DNA of 64,000 nt from Nissolia schottii (taxonomy: Eukaryota; Streptophyta; Magnoliopsida; Fabales; Fabaceae). Each line of letters opens with the position of its first letter. Position 1 is the stretch's first letter. Of the stretch, positions 10,583 to 21,449 are shown piece after piece. The position numbers and the translations under genes were made by a program. The DNA is taken from assembly GCA_003254905.1 (NCBI GenBank), contig QANU01106758.1, positions 68,116 to 132,115 on the forward strand, read 5' to 3'. Below the pieces are notes generated by a model. The model saw only the letters and a list, made by a program, of their open reading frames with translations. It did no database searches and was not told the DNA's origin.

Positions 10583-11735
10583 GCATGAATTATATCTGAA
10601 ATGAATTAATGAAAGGAAAGGTAAAAGGAACCCTAGGGTGTGACGTCACTAAGTCCCTAAAAGGAAATAAAGGATAATAATGTTAAAGAAAACCAATCTT
10701 TTCCTAGCTGTGTGACTAGCCGGCAGGAAAGGCAAGCTGAACCCTGGGATTACCTCGTCCCTAGCACAAGGATGGCCGTAGATCTCCTCGCCATTCCTAG
10801 TACAAGAATGGATACTACTATCATGAGCGATGATATTTCGTGGGAAGAAGAACCACTCAGGTTAAGTGCTGCCTGGTCCTCACGATATTGAGACAAAATG
10901 TAGCTTGTATCAGTATGGCCACCGCTACGAGGGGGTTGAGCTTGAGTATGTGCTCTAAGTGATATACAATTGTACATAAGTGGATGTCCACAGAAGCTTA
11001 TAATTAAAATGGGCACGGTTATAAGTGGACGCAAACAGAAGCTTATTATGTGAATTGTGTGATTATATGTGACTTAAGAAGTAAGGTAGAGAATAGACTA
11101 GATGACTTAGTAATGAAGAATAGGTTTCCCTAGTCATGTAGTAAATTATATAAAGCTGCTCAGGCTTAGTATGGATCTTAATAACTAGTAGGGATATAGT
11201 ATAACTGTGACACCTATAAAACCCTGAGTGGCCTAGAGCGTGAATGAGAATAAGAAATCCCCTAATCCCTGAGGTTTCCAACTGAGAGCGCCATGTTCTC
11301 ACCCCACTCATCCATGACTCCAGGATTTGACGAAGAACAAGGAAAGGAGCTACATGAGGAGGAACCATACCAAGGAAGGATAGCGGAAGATTAGACTATT
11401 AGATAGTAGACTATATATGTGTATAGACACTTCTATGTGACATTTGTACTTACTACTTATAATATGACCTATGTGCTTCCCTATGAATGTATAATGGACC
11501 GCTACTTGTTATCTTGACATCTGTTAATAATATCCATATCCTATTAGTTAAGCATATACTATGTTCAGCTCGCAATGTATGCTCTAATGCGACAAGGCTC
11601 CTAATTTACTCTATGTAACGTACAAAGAAAGTTTTAAATTGGTCCATGTTTTGGGTAACAATATTTTTAAAGCTGTAAATGGGACTAAGTATTTTTCCAC
11701 CAAAGTAGATAACAACTTATTTAGCAAGTGTACGA
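10583..11735 (+). repeat. solo LTR F, segment 2
   Basis: This continues F after E. It is the reverse complement of the corresponding part of A's LTR (for example the CTAGCCGGCAGGAAAGG block also found inverted at 16636 and 22483). It holds the conserved module at 11138-11333 and is cut at 11735 by element A with TSD TACGA (11731-11735). Confidence 0.88.
11138..11333 (+). promoter_or_regulatory. conserved LTR module, copy 3 (F)
   Basis: ATAAAGCTGCTCAGG upstream; stem GAGAGC/GTTCTC with a G-T wobble, loop GCCAT; CACCCCACTC and CATGACTCCAG ending at 11333. Confidence 0.6.
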
Positions 11736-12052
11736 TGTAACCCCCTAGCTAGCTAGCCTACGCTTAAGTCACAAGCTTGCTAGCTAAGTTGTTATCTGCT
11801 TTGGTGGGGATAGTACTTAGTCCCATTTGTACATTGAACATATTGTTACCCAAAATATGGACTAGATTAAAATTTTCTTTTGTACGTCACATATAATAAA
11901 ATTAGGAGCCTTGTTGCGTTTAGAGCATACATCGCAAGCGGAAATATAGCATGCTTAATTGATAGAAGATGAAAGTAATTCACATATGTCATAATTACAA
12001 ACGTGGTCCATCATACATACATAAACAAGTGCATACGTTACATCATAAGTAG

Positions 12053-13154
12053 TAGGGGTGCACACGGGTCGGGTCGGTAGGACCCGCCCGTGTCGCAGAC
12101 CCGACCCAACGTTCGGCGGGCCAGTCGGGTCGGGTAAAAAATGCATTTTTTTAATGGGTACCCACTAGACCCGCCAGCCGCCCGGGTCGGGTAGGTTTTG
12201 GCGGGTCGGCGAGTGACCAGCCCTCTTTTTTTTTAAAAAAAAACACAGCAAACAGCCCAGCCCACACAACACTTAGCCTACCCCCAAACACACACAGCCC
12301 ACCCACACACACACAGAGTCCACCCCCGTTCCATGGCGTAGAACCTTCACAAAGGGGAAATTGCACATTTTTCGTCACGATTTAACAAAAATTGGGTTAC
12401 CTTATGGCTTCCTCAGAGAAGGTCATCTCGGATTGCCTATTCCTAAGAGAATGCATGTTCCTGCGGTGGCAATACTCGATGGCAAGCCCGACGAGCTCCT
12501 CCGTCTCCAGCACCCCTCGCAGCCGCGGCAGAAGGGGGTGGTCGAAGTGGCGTAGTATCTGCTGCTCGAACCAGACCCTCTTGCGATGCCCGCTGCTCTT
12601 GTTCTTCTTCTCGATGAAGGCCTTCGACACAACCTTCAACGCCAGCCACCCATCCTTGTTCTCATCATTCGGCCCGCCGCAGCACACCTCGTCGCGGGTT
12701 CTCGCCAGGAACACCACGCCCTTTGCACCGCATCCCATGGTGGAGACAACTTTGAGGTTTCGGAAGTCCAAGGCGGTGGTGTCGTTGGTGTCGTTCATGG
12801 CCCTGGGCAAGGTGCCGGTTGTTTTTCTCAAGCACTGCTCTGGTTTTTTTTTTTGTTGCAACAGGGTTTTTTTTTATTTTATACGATTGCTGCAATCTGC
12901 GATGCGATGTTGCAGGGTCGCGGTGAAAGAAGAGATAGAGTGAAAGTGAAGCTGTGCATTGTGAAAAAATTAGGGTTACAAATGTTATATATACGCGGGT
13001 CGCGGGTCGGGTCGGGTCTAGGATTTTGAATCTGAGACTCGACCCGTCCATTTAAGCGAGTCGTTCGGGTCTGACCCGCTGACCCGCCGAATCTGACCCG
13101 CCCGGGTCGGATTTGACGGGTCTGCGGGTTGGGTACGACCCATGTTCACCCCTA
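12053..13154. mobile_element. non-autonomous hAT transposon carrying a captured kinase exon (Pack-hAT)
   Basis: It has 8-bp target duplications ATAAGTAG at 12045-12052 and 13155-13162. Terminal inverted repeats begin TAGGGGTGCACACGGGTCG on the left and TAGGGGTGAACATGGGTCG on the right (reversed). The empty site is preserved in A's other LTR near 21758 (CATCATAAGTAGAAAGTAC). GGGTCGGGT-type subterminal repeats fill both ends (about 12066-12200 and 12995-13140), as is common for hAT transposase binding regions. There is no transposase. The middle holds an antisense kinase exon (12401-12798). At 1102 bp it is a short passenger element that needs transposase from elsewhere. Confidence 0.93.
12401..12798 (-). 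pseudogene. captured exon 1 of an OXI1-like AGC protein kinase
   Basis: An open frame from ATG at 12798 reads 133 residues without a stop. It shows the glycine loop GCGAKG, the ATP-lysine motif LALKV, then IEKKNKSS, RVWFEQQILRHFDHPLLP, RGVLETEELVG, AIEYC and FSEEAIR. This is the N lobe of a plant AGC kinase, closest by eye to the OXI1/AGC2 group (oxidative-burst signalling kinases). It stops at ATAAG|GTAACC, a good splice donor, followed by intron-like sequence with an immediate in-frame stop, so genomic DNA (exon 1 plus the start of intron 1) was captured. The catalytic HRD and DFG motifs are absent, so no active kinase can be made. It is richer in GC than its surroundings. The family call rests on motif reading only. 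Confidence 0.78.
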
Positions 13155-13305
13155 ATAAGTAGCAAGTACAAAATAGTCAGTACAACGGTCACAAAATAGT
13201 GTCTATACATATATACTATCCAGTAGCTAAACATCTACTCATCCGCCATCCTGCCTGCGAATGTCTCCTCCTCATACTGCTCTGCTCCCTGACCATCATC
13301 AAAAC

Positions 13306-13505
13306 CTGAAGTCATGGATGAGTGGGGTGAGAACATGGCGCTCTCAGTGGGAAACCTTAGGGATTAGGGGACTTCTTTGTACTCATACATACCTCAGGCC
13401 ACTCAGGAAATTCTAGGTTTTACAGTTATATTATCACCCTACTGATTTTAAGATCCATATTAAGCCTAAGTAGCTTTATCTAAATTAACTAGGTGACTGG
13501 GGAAC
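13306..13505 (-). promoter_or_regulatory. conserved LTR module, copy 4 (A 3' LTR)
   Basis: Element-strand stem GAGAGC/GTTCTC, loop GCCAT, CACCCCACTC and CATGACTTCAG. Confidence 0.6.
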
Positions 13506-14275
13506 CTATTCTTCATTACTAAGTTATCTGTCCTCTACCATACTTCCTAAGTTACACATAATCACATAGTCACATAAGCACATAATAAGCTTCAGTGCGC
13601 GTCCGCTTATAACCGTGCCCATTTTAATTATAAGCTTCTTCGCACCTCCACTTATGTACAGTTATATCACTTAGAGCATATACTTCAAGCTCAACCCCTC
13701 CCGTAACGGTGGCCTACCACAACAGGCTTCCTTAGAGTCTCGGTACCGTGAGGACTAGGCCGCTCTAAACCTCAGTAGCTCACGATAGGTGAAACACCCT
13801 AGCTAACTGTTTACCCGTACGTAGTAAACAAAGCTCACTAGGTTGTTATCTACCTGGTCGGAATACTTTAGTCCATAGTTACTTTTCGAAAATAGTTGTT
13901 GCTTAATAAAATAAGGACCCATTTTAACTTTTGCTTATATCACATTAGTATTAAAATAGAGCCATGCGCTGGAATTAAACAAATATAACAAAGCGAATAA
14001 CATTATCATAATTAGCATCTGCACTACACATCCAGTGGGTCCACCATACAAAGTCACATCATTGTATACATAGTAAGTACAATATACATCACATATACAC
14101 AAACTGTGATACTGAATACATAAGTCAGAATACATCACATCAAAATACAAGGACTACTGGAATGCTACTCAGTAAGCCCTTGGCAAAATGTAAACATCTA
14201 TCTATCTCCTAGCTGTTCATGGCTCAGCTGGCGGCTCTGCTGCATCCTCAAAATAAGATTCATCCTCTTCGGTAC

Positions 14276-14470
14276 CTGAAGTCATAAACAGTAGGGGATG
14301 AGAACGGTAGGTTCTCAGTGGAATAACCTTAGTTCCTGAGTCATATAACAGATTATGTCGGACTTCAAGCCGCTCAGAGATCTCTAGTGAACATACATAC
14401 TAAAGTCCCTACTATTTATTATCTGGCCTATCTGAACGGCTTTATTTGCATTAATATGTGACATGGGAAC
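14276..14470 (-). promoter_or_regulatory. conserved LTR module, copy 5 (B)
   Basis: Element-strand stem GAGAAC/GTTCTC, loop CTACC, then CATCCCCTACTG and TTTATGACTTCAG. Confidence 0.6.
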
Positions 14471-14859
14471 TACTCTTGCTTACTACATTCTCGTGCTGCT
14501 TTAATATCTCGTGTAAACCGTCTCGAGCGTGCTCTTGACGGTACGGCATAACAGCAGACCATGCATTCTAATCACACTGAATAACAGCATAAAATCATAG
14601 TACATTCAACACAACAGAATCACTAGAATATGCATCACATAATCATCCGATACAGACATAACAAAATTCAGCGGAATACGTGTAGCAGAATCATCAGCAT
14701 AAACATGACAGAATTATCAGCATGACATGTCTAACAGAATGTAATAGAATAACAGAATATAACGGCATAACAGAATAGGTGTTATTCCCACCATAGTAAT
14801 GTCCTCTGTTGACACTAGTATGACGGAATAACCTCACACCCTCAGTATAGGCCGACACT

Positions 14860-15528
14860 NNNNNNNNNNNNNNNNNNNNNNNNNNNNNNNNNNNNNNNNN
14901 NNNNNNNNNNNNNNNNNNNNNNNNNNNNNNNNNNNNNNNNNNNNNNNNNNNNNNNNNNNNNNNNNNNNNNNNNNNNNNNNNNNNNNNNNNNNNNNNNNNN
15001 NNNNNNNNNNNNNNNNNNNNNNNNNNNNNNNNNNNNNNNNNNNNNNNNNNNNNNNNNNNNNNNNNNNNNNNNNNNNNNNNNNNNNNNNNNNNNNNNNNNN
15101 NNNNNNNNNNNNNNNNNNNNNNNNNNNNNNNNNNNNNNNNNNNNNNNNNNNNNNNNNNNNNNNNNNNNNNNNNNNNNNNNNNNNNNNNNNNNNNNNNNNN
15201 NNNNNNNNNNNNNNNNNNNNNNNNNNNNNNNNNNNNNNNNNNNNNNNNNNNNNNNNNNNNNNNNNNNNNNNNNNNNNNNNNNNNNNNNNNNNNNNNNNNN
15301 NNNNNNNNNNNNNNNNNNNNNNNNNNNNNNNNNNNNNNNNNNNNNNNNNNNNNNNNNNNNNNNNNNNNNNNNNNNNNNNNNNNNNNNNNNNNNNNNNNNN
15401 NNNNNNNNNNNNNNNNNNNNNNNNNNNNNNNNNNNNNNNNNNNNNNNNNNNNNNNNNNNNNNNNNNNNNNNNNNNNNNNNNNNNNNNNNNNNNNNNNNNN
15501 NNNNNNNNNNNNNNNNNNNNNNNNNNNN
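14860..15528. other. assembly gap (669 N)
   Basis: Unknown bases. The left edge of nested LTR C lies inside the gap, so repeat collapse is the likely cause. The true length is not known. Confidence 0.99.
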
Positions 15529-16315
15529 GTAATCAAAATCCCAACAAAAAGAGGGTTAGGAACCCATCTTACAAGAGAATCTCGGAGGCAAGGTTTAGGC
15601 ACTTACCATGACACGTGCTCACGCCGTCATGGCCATGGCTTCGCCAAGCTTCCTTGATCTCCGGCTCCTTCACAAGCCTCCTCTTTGTTCCTAACCTAAC
15701 CTAAACTAAACTAAGCTTTAAAGTACAAAGGAAATGGAGAAAAATGGTGTTTTTGGGGTAGAAGGGGGATGGGGAGAAGATGCCCTCGAAGTGGCCTCGA
15801 ATGGCCTATTTATAGGCGGTTTTGGCAGGGGCCGCTCAACGGTAAGGCACCGTCGCTGAGCGGCGGGGTCAATAGTGGCGGCTCACGCGGCTTCATTAAT
15901 TGCAGGTCGGCTTGCAGGGCGGCGCCAGGCTGGCGTATTAAATGCGCAGTCAAAGGCGGTGGTCACGGTCTCTAGAGGCTTCACCGCTCAGCGGTGGGTC
16001 TTGACCGCTGAGCGGTTACCCCTTTTGCGCTGAGCGATACTTACTTTCCGCTGAGCGATTCGGCCTTTTTGCTTGTCCGCTGAGCGCTGTCCCTGTCCGC
16101 TGAGCGGACCTTGTCTTTTTGTGTCCGTTTTGCTCTTTTGCCTTCTTTTCCTTTTGCTCCATTAGGGATTCTTCTTACTTATTGATGCTTGTATCTTTCT
16201 TCAAAATATATTTAAAACCTACAAAACAAGAGGGTTTAATTAGATAATTTGTTAAAAACATAAAGGATAAGTGCCATTTTGATAATCGAAAATCACGTAA
16301 ATTGGGCACTTATCA
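15529..16315 (-). repeat. LTR C (Athila-like family of M), right part
   Basis: From 15529 the sequence matches 49708 onward in element M (CCCAACAAAAAGAGGGTTAG, then the ATGACACGTGCTCACGCCGT block) and ends GGGCACTTATCA at 16315. Outer LTR B resumes at 16316 with ACAGACTCCTGTGAGTCGT, as in LTR Q near 63583. TATA box complement at 15807-15814. It carries the CGCTGAGCG array at 15985-16104. The start is in the gap, so whether it is solo is not shown. Confidence 0.85.
15985..16104. repeat. phased CGCTGAGCG array in LTR C
   Basis: Core starts at 15985, 16006, 16028, 16049, 16078 and 16098: steps 21, 22, 21, 29, 20. Less regular copies lie upstream near 15833-15860. Confidence 0.88.
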
Positions 16316-16658
16316 ACAGACTCCTGTGAGTCGTAAGGAAATTACAATAAAACCCTAATTTCGATCCAAATGTCACCGGACGTCACGAGATCGTCAAAGA
16401 ATTATTTTTAACTAATATTACAGAAATAAAATTAATATTTGAATTTTATTTTATTTTAATCTCAAATTTTCCTTATTATTATATTTTTAATTCTTCCTTA
16501 AATAGCATTTTAATTGAAGGGAAAAAGTCGGGTTGTTACAATAGGAGAATCCATCCTTATGCTAGGGATGGCGAGGGGACCCTACCCCGTCCTTATGCTA
16601 GGGACAAGGCATGCCCAGGGTTCAGCTTGCCTTTCCTGCCGGCTATGACGCACAGCTA

Positions 16659-16798
16659 GGAAAAGATTCCTCTTTCCTTCCTTTCCTTTTTCCTTTTTGG
16701 GACTTAGTGACGTCATGCCTGATACCTTTTCTTTTCCTTTCCTTTCTGTTCTTTTTCCTTTCCTTTCCTTTCCTTTCTTTTCCTTTTTGGTAAAACCA
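16659..16798. repeat. polypyrimidine tract in A's 3' LTR
   Basis: Dense TTTCC/CTTTT runs, broken by a few purines, on the plus strand; repeated at 22506-22642 in the other LTR. The lysine/glutamate-rich frames on the opposite strand are low-complexity shadows. Confidence 0.85.
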
Positions 16799-17059
16799 TT
16801 TTCCATGACACATAATCACATAACATTCATCACTCCAGTCCATTCCAATTACAGTTCATATGCATTAAACATAAAGCCTTAGTTCATAAACTTTATCATA
16901 CTTTTAGAAAGCCTTGAACATATACCCTTAATTCATAACATTTAACTTACTTTAGTAGAACCAGTAGATCCATGGATAATTGCAAGCAGTATAAAAATTG
17001 AGGTTTTTGTTTAGAAAATGACAACTTTTTGAAAAGGAAAAATCTGTCTTCATTCAGGC

Positions 17060-17150
17060 CGCTCAGCGCCTCGGGTGTATCGCTCAGCGGTCATCACTGG
17101 CCGCTCAGTGCTTACAGTTCGCTCAGCGAAAAACCTTGCCGCTCAGCGGT
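17060..17150. repeat. phased CGCTCAGCG array in A's 3' LTR
   Basis: Core starts at 17060, 17081, 17102, 17120 and 17140: steps 21, 21, 18, 20. The equivalent in the 5' LTR is at about 22906-23000, with several cores decayed (CTCAGGGCC, CTCAACGG). Confidence 0.88.
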
Positions 17151-18219
17151 CCCTGACGAATTTCAGCCCCTAATTCTTGCAATTTTCCATGTTCTACAAA
17201 GTTTCTAACCATCAAGCCTCAAAGCATGTTTTTCCAGAAGTCCTTATTCATTTCTAACAACCATAAACATACATCAAATTTTTCTAAAATCATTTCCATA
17301 ACAAATCAAACACAAGTTCATGCTTTCCTAACCTATGTTCATGTAACACTTAGCTCTCTAGCACATAGCCACATATTCACACAATTTCCATCATCATCAT
17401 CAAAGAACATAAACCTAGCAAGAACCTAATCTATCCTAGCATACATATCACATGCATGGCATCAAACATCTTAAGCCACATGCACAGTGGTTCTGTCAGA
17501 TTTACCCACGTTTTCCCCGGCTCCGACGGTTCCTGCTTGCTCCTAGCTTGCTCGGCTGCCTCCTTGCTCCTCTTGGCCGAAATTGCTGCAGCTTTCCTTG
17601 GGGTTTTGGTGTGATTTTCGTGGGTTTGGGTTAGGGGGTTCTTGAGGGAAGTGAACTGGGCTTAAGGCAGGCGGTGTCTAGGTCTCCGGTTTGACAGAAC
17701 GACAGTCGATCGGCAAACGGACAGAGTTCTGGCAAGGTTTCTAATTTTTCCTCTTCATTTTCGGTTTTGGGGTGCTATTTATAGCCCAAGGGCTGATTTC
17801 CCACTTTACCATTTTTCCCTTGGCCCAAAATTACAAAAATGCCTTTTTAATTAATTTTCTAATTATTTAATTAGTTTGGATAATACTAAGGTCAAATCAA
17901 GTCAGATCAAGGCATTTTTAATTATTTTTCTTGAGAAATCTGCCTCCCCCACGTGCTGAATCAGATTGGGTCCCACCTCAGTCCCGTTTCGCTCGTTTTT
18001 GATCGTTCGCAGTCCCGGTGCGTCATGCACGGTCGTCCGAAAAATATTATGCTTATACCGTCGCGATCCTCTAATTTCCCTCTTCCTAAGAATATTATTT
18101 TTAGAAGGTGTTTGTGAATTTTTCTCCGGAGGAGTATTTTTCACAGATACCTTTAATACATCGTTAAGCTCCCGCGTCTGCGGACAACCGTTCTGCTTGC
18201 TGTTTCGCTATCTCCCAAA

Positions 18220-18846
18220 CTCTCCTGAGCCCTCTTAATTCGTTGTTGAACGTCACTCGTGATTTGCAAATAACAAACCTGCATGCTACTCCCTTGGGGC
18301 ACTACATCCACGCTAAGGTTCCGGAACTCTTCAATTAACTTCGCTTCTTGCACCATCATCTGTGCGGCGTACAATGATTTCCGGCTTAAAGCATCTGCTA
18401 CCACGTTCGCCTTCCCAGGATGGTAGTTGAGGCTGAAGTCATAATCTTTCAGGAATTCCATCCATCTTCGCTGCCTCATGTTGAGTTCCTTTTGGTCAAA
18501 TAAGTATTTTAGACTCCGATGATCTGAAAATATCTCAAACCGCACTCCATATAGATAGTGCCTCCAGATTTTCAATGAAAACACCACTACAGCCAGCTCC
18601 AAGTCATGTATGGGATAGTTGATCTCGTGAGGCCGCAACTTCCTTGAAACATATGCTATTACCTGGCGGTTCTGCATTAACACACATCCCAGCCCTGCGC
18701 CAGATGCATCACAATATACCACAAAGGGTGCTTGAGGGTCAGGTAGCACCAACATTGGAGCGGTGGTTAATCTCTCCTTCAGTTCACAGAAACTGCTCTC
18801 GTATTCTGGCGTCCAGTCCATTCTTGCTCCTTTCCGGGTAAGCTTG
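18220..18846 (-). pseudogene. RNase H part of A pol
   Basis: Minus-strand translation of 18821-18220 reads the Ty3/gypsy RNase H domain: [15 protein letters not shown] with the first catalytic Asp, [29 protein letters not shown], and [17 protein letters not shown], then the linker toward integrase. RNase H removes the RNA strand during reverse transcription. It joins the RT upstream through a one-base deletion near 18845. It runs into LTR sequence near 18220; the integrase is absent. Confidence 0.9.
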
Positions 18847-19966
18847 TTAAGGGCAACGCGATCTGCGAAAATTCCTAGATGAACCTCCGGTAGTAACTAG
18901 CTAACCCTAGGAAACTCCGGATCTCAGTAACAGAAGTCGGTCGCTCCCAGCCTTTAAATGCCTCAACCTTTGCTGGGTCCACCATCACTCCGTGCTCTGT
19001 CACCACATGCCTGAGGAATTGCACCTCTTTGCTCCAAAACTCACACTTAGAGAGCTTGGCATACAGGTCATTCTCTCGTAGGATCTCCAGTATCAATCTC
19101 AAGTGCTTGGCGTGCTCTTCTTCGTTCTTCGAGTACACCAGTATGTCATCAATGAATACGATGAAGCACACATCCAAATACGCACGGAAAATCCTATTCA
19201 TATAATCCATGAATATAGCAGGTGCATTCGTCAACCCAAACGACATTATTGTAAACTCGTAGTGACCATAACGAGATCGGAATGCCGTCTTAGGAATATC
19301 TTCCTCTCGCACCCGTATCTGATGATATCCTGACCGCAGATCTATCTTGGAGAACACTTGGGCACCCTTCAACTGATCTAGCAAATCATCGATCCTAGGC
19401 AACGGGTACCTGTTCTTTACCGTCACCTTGTTCAGCTGCCTATAGTCAATGCACATCCTCATGGTGCCATCCTTCTTCTTCACAAACAACACGGGCGCTC
19501 CCCATGGCGATGCACTCGGTCGGATAAACTTCTTCGCCATCAGCTCCTCCAATTGCTTCTTCAACTCCTGCAACTCCAACGGGGCCATTCTATATGGTGC
19601 AATGGAAATAAGACCGGTTCCCGGCACCAGGTCAATTAAGAATTCCACTTCCCGCCTTGGAGGAAACTCTGGAATATCACCAGGAAATACATCAGGATAC
19701 TCCCTTACCACGGGAATGTCTTCAATCTTCAATTCCCTCGGGGTAACCTCTGAGGATGTCAGGAAAATATATTCTTGGTTTCCCATCGGGCAACAGTACA
19801 ACACGGATGGCTTTACTCTCGGAACGGGTACACTAACGCCATCCCCCGGAAAGATCACCAGTTTCCTGGCACAATCCAAAATCACCCGATTGGCATGTAA
19901 CCAATCTATCCCTAGGATTATATCCAATCTGACTAGGGGAAGACAAATCAAATCTGCTACAACCCA
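18847..19966 (-). pseudogene. reverse transcriptase of element A
   Basis: A long open frame (19951-18875) starts in the end of protease ([15 protein letters not shown]) and covers the whole [79 protein letters not shown], the catalytic box [10 protein letters not shown], and [14 protein letters not shown] stop follows RRFI in the same frame, where related elements have an acidic residue. RT copies the element RNA into DNA. The catalytic residues are present but the protein is broken on both sides, so it is not functional. Confidence 0.92.
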
Positions 19967-20131
19967 TCACTCCTGTACTAGCAACGAACAACCAAGACAG
20001 GCACGACGTGTAACTACAGGTGGTGCAGTGGGTGTAGAAACATTCAGCCCATAAGGAAGCAATGTGAAAGGCAGTTCTAGCTCCTTTGCTTTCGCTTCAG
20101 CTACAAAGTAGTGAGATGCTCCAGAGTCATA
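19967..20131 (-). pseudogene. aspartic protease of element A
   Basis: In the same frame as gag and RT, the sequence reads YDSGASHYFV directly after a stop; DSGA is the retroviral-type aspartic protease active site (usual form DTGA/DSGA). The frame continues to ACLGCSLLVQE and then a TGA. The protease would cut the gag-pol polyprotein. Two stops flank it. Confidence 0.8.
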
Positions 20132-21281
20132 CTAAACATTCAAAACCTTGCCTTGAAGCTGACACTTACCCTGTAGCAGACCCTCCTCCTCTTGCACCTC
20201 GTCGGCTGCCATCGTGAACACTTTACCTACACGCTGATCTGCGGGAAGGGTTGGGCATTCCCTAGCAAAGTGGCCGTTCCTACCATACTTGTAACAAGCA
20301 TTCTGCCCAGCCAAACATTCACTTGAGTGAGCCCTTCCACACTTTGGACATGGTGGCAGTGCAAGTCTCCCCAGCTGTGCTCCTTGCTTGTTTTGACTCT
20401 GGTTTTCAGCTTGTGAATGGGGTCGGGCTACTGGCAACCCACCTCTTGAGGGCATCGGTCTGAGCTAAGCTCCCCGTATCCCCTGCTGCTGCTGTGGAGA
20501 GTATTGAGTCGGGCATCTACCTGTAAAAGGAGTTGGGAAAGAGCCCTTTTTCCTTGGGTCCCACCATGAACTCCCCGAGTCCACCATCTTCCTCTTATTC
20601 TTGACCATCTCCAATCGCTGATTCACCTCTTCCTGTGCCAGACAACGGTTTACCAGAGTGGCATAATCTGGCAAGCCCCACGTAGGAATGAACACCTGCA
20701 TCTCTGGTCTGAGCCCTTGCTGATATCTCTTACACTTCCACTACTCACTTGGCCGAAGCTGATATGTGCTGCAGTACCGGCATAGCCGTTCAAACTTGGC
20801 CGTGTACTCAGCCACTGACATCGTCCCCTGTTTTAACTCCAGGAACTCTGTCTCTTTGCGGTCTTGCAGTTCCTATGGGAAATATTTCTCCAGAAATATC
20901 GCTGTGAACTGACCCTATGTGACGGGAGCTACCTGTTTCTCCAAAACCAGTCTAGTTGTCTCCCACCATTCCCCTGCAGCTCCCTCTAGCTGCGAACTTT
21001 ACCTTCTGTGCTTCGGTACAGGCTAGGTCCTCAAAAACTTGTTCCATCTTCCTAATCCAACTATGGACCACATCAGGGTCCACTACTCCCTCGAATTTGG
21101 GCTGATTCGCCCGCATGAACTGGATGTACTTCTGACCATCTACCTCCTGCGGGGTCTGGGGTGCATTCCTCTGAGTTAATGCAACGCCTATCTGAGCATT
21201 TGTGTGGACCATTTCTCGAAGGATGTCTACAAGGTCCCCCTGCTCGCGGTTACGTTGTGCTGGATCCCTACGCGGCGGCAT
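20132..21281 (-). pseudogene. gag of element A
   Basis: Start ATG at 21281 (MPPRRDPAQRNREQGDLVDI). The N-terminal gag core reads to about 20952 (FMRANQPKFEGVVDPDVV, SWIRKMEQVFEDLACTEAQ), then a frameshift; it is picked up at 20701-20465 (DYATLVNRCLAQEEVNQRL) and 20455-20132. The last part has zinc-knuckle remnants: CPKCGRAHSSEC, and CYKYGRNGHFARECP, where the second Cys of the CCHC knuckle is Tyr. The end (GKVFTMAADEVQEE, QGKVLNV) runs in frame into the protease after one stop. Confidence 0.85.
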
Positions 21282-21449
21282 GGCTAGGTGTTGTACCTGC
21301 ACAAATCCCAAGGTGATCAGTCTCAGGAAAGGCTAGTACACTTAACTTAGCACATACAACGTAGTAGAGTCATGCACCGTGAACATGCTCGAAAGCATAA
21401 TGCAGCTTAGCCCCAGGCCCTTTAAGGACTAAACTGCTCTGATACCAAA
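21282..21449 (-). promoter_or_regulatory. leader of element A: PBS, TTCG hairpin, acceptor-like site
   Basis: PBS complement at 21436-21447 is a perfect 12-base match to the plant initiator Met-tRNA 3' end (TGGTATCAGAGC on the element strand). Hairpin ATGCT-TTCG-AGCAT occupies 21385-21398. A TTTGTGCAG acceptor-like site lies just before the gag ATG (about 21296). Confidence 0.85.

Larger units (their letters stand above)
13790..16540 (-). mobile_element. solo LTR B inside A's 3' LTR
   Basis: TGAAACACCCTAGCTAACTG at the start, AAGTCGGGTTGTTACA at the end, exact duplication ATAGG (13785-13789 and 16541-16545). The empty site reads through at 22385 in A's other LTR. Related to N and Q. It contains an assembly gap (14860-15528) and LTR C. 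Conserved module at 14276-14470. The 2751-bp length includes the gap and C. Confidence 0.9.
11736..18219 (-). repeat. 3' LTR of element A, truncated and interrupted
   Basis: Own sequence is 11736-12052, 13155-13789 and 16541-18219. It starts TGTAACCCCCTAGCTAGC and matches the 5' LTR at 21450 onward closely, including the uninterrupted hAT target site near 21758 and the LTR B target site near 22388. TATA box at 17776-17783 (minus), GTGGGTAA complement at 17502-17509, 274 bp apart. The homology stops in CGCTATCTCCCAAAC near 18220, where the 5' LTR continues for about 360 bp more. Confidence 0.85.

Noticed and set aside
12586..13051. Overlapping frames on both strands in the hAT element
   Set aside because: Shadows of the captured kinase exon and GGGTCGGGT repeats; only the minus-strand kinase frame carries recognisable motifs.
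14694..15602. 302-residue open frame on the minus strand
   Set aside because: Most of it is the N gap; the real ends are LTR sequence.
16582..16882. Lys/Glu-rich and Phe/Leu-rich frames on both strands, repeated at 22429-22792
   Set aside because: Translations of the polypyrimidine tract.
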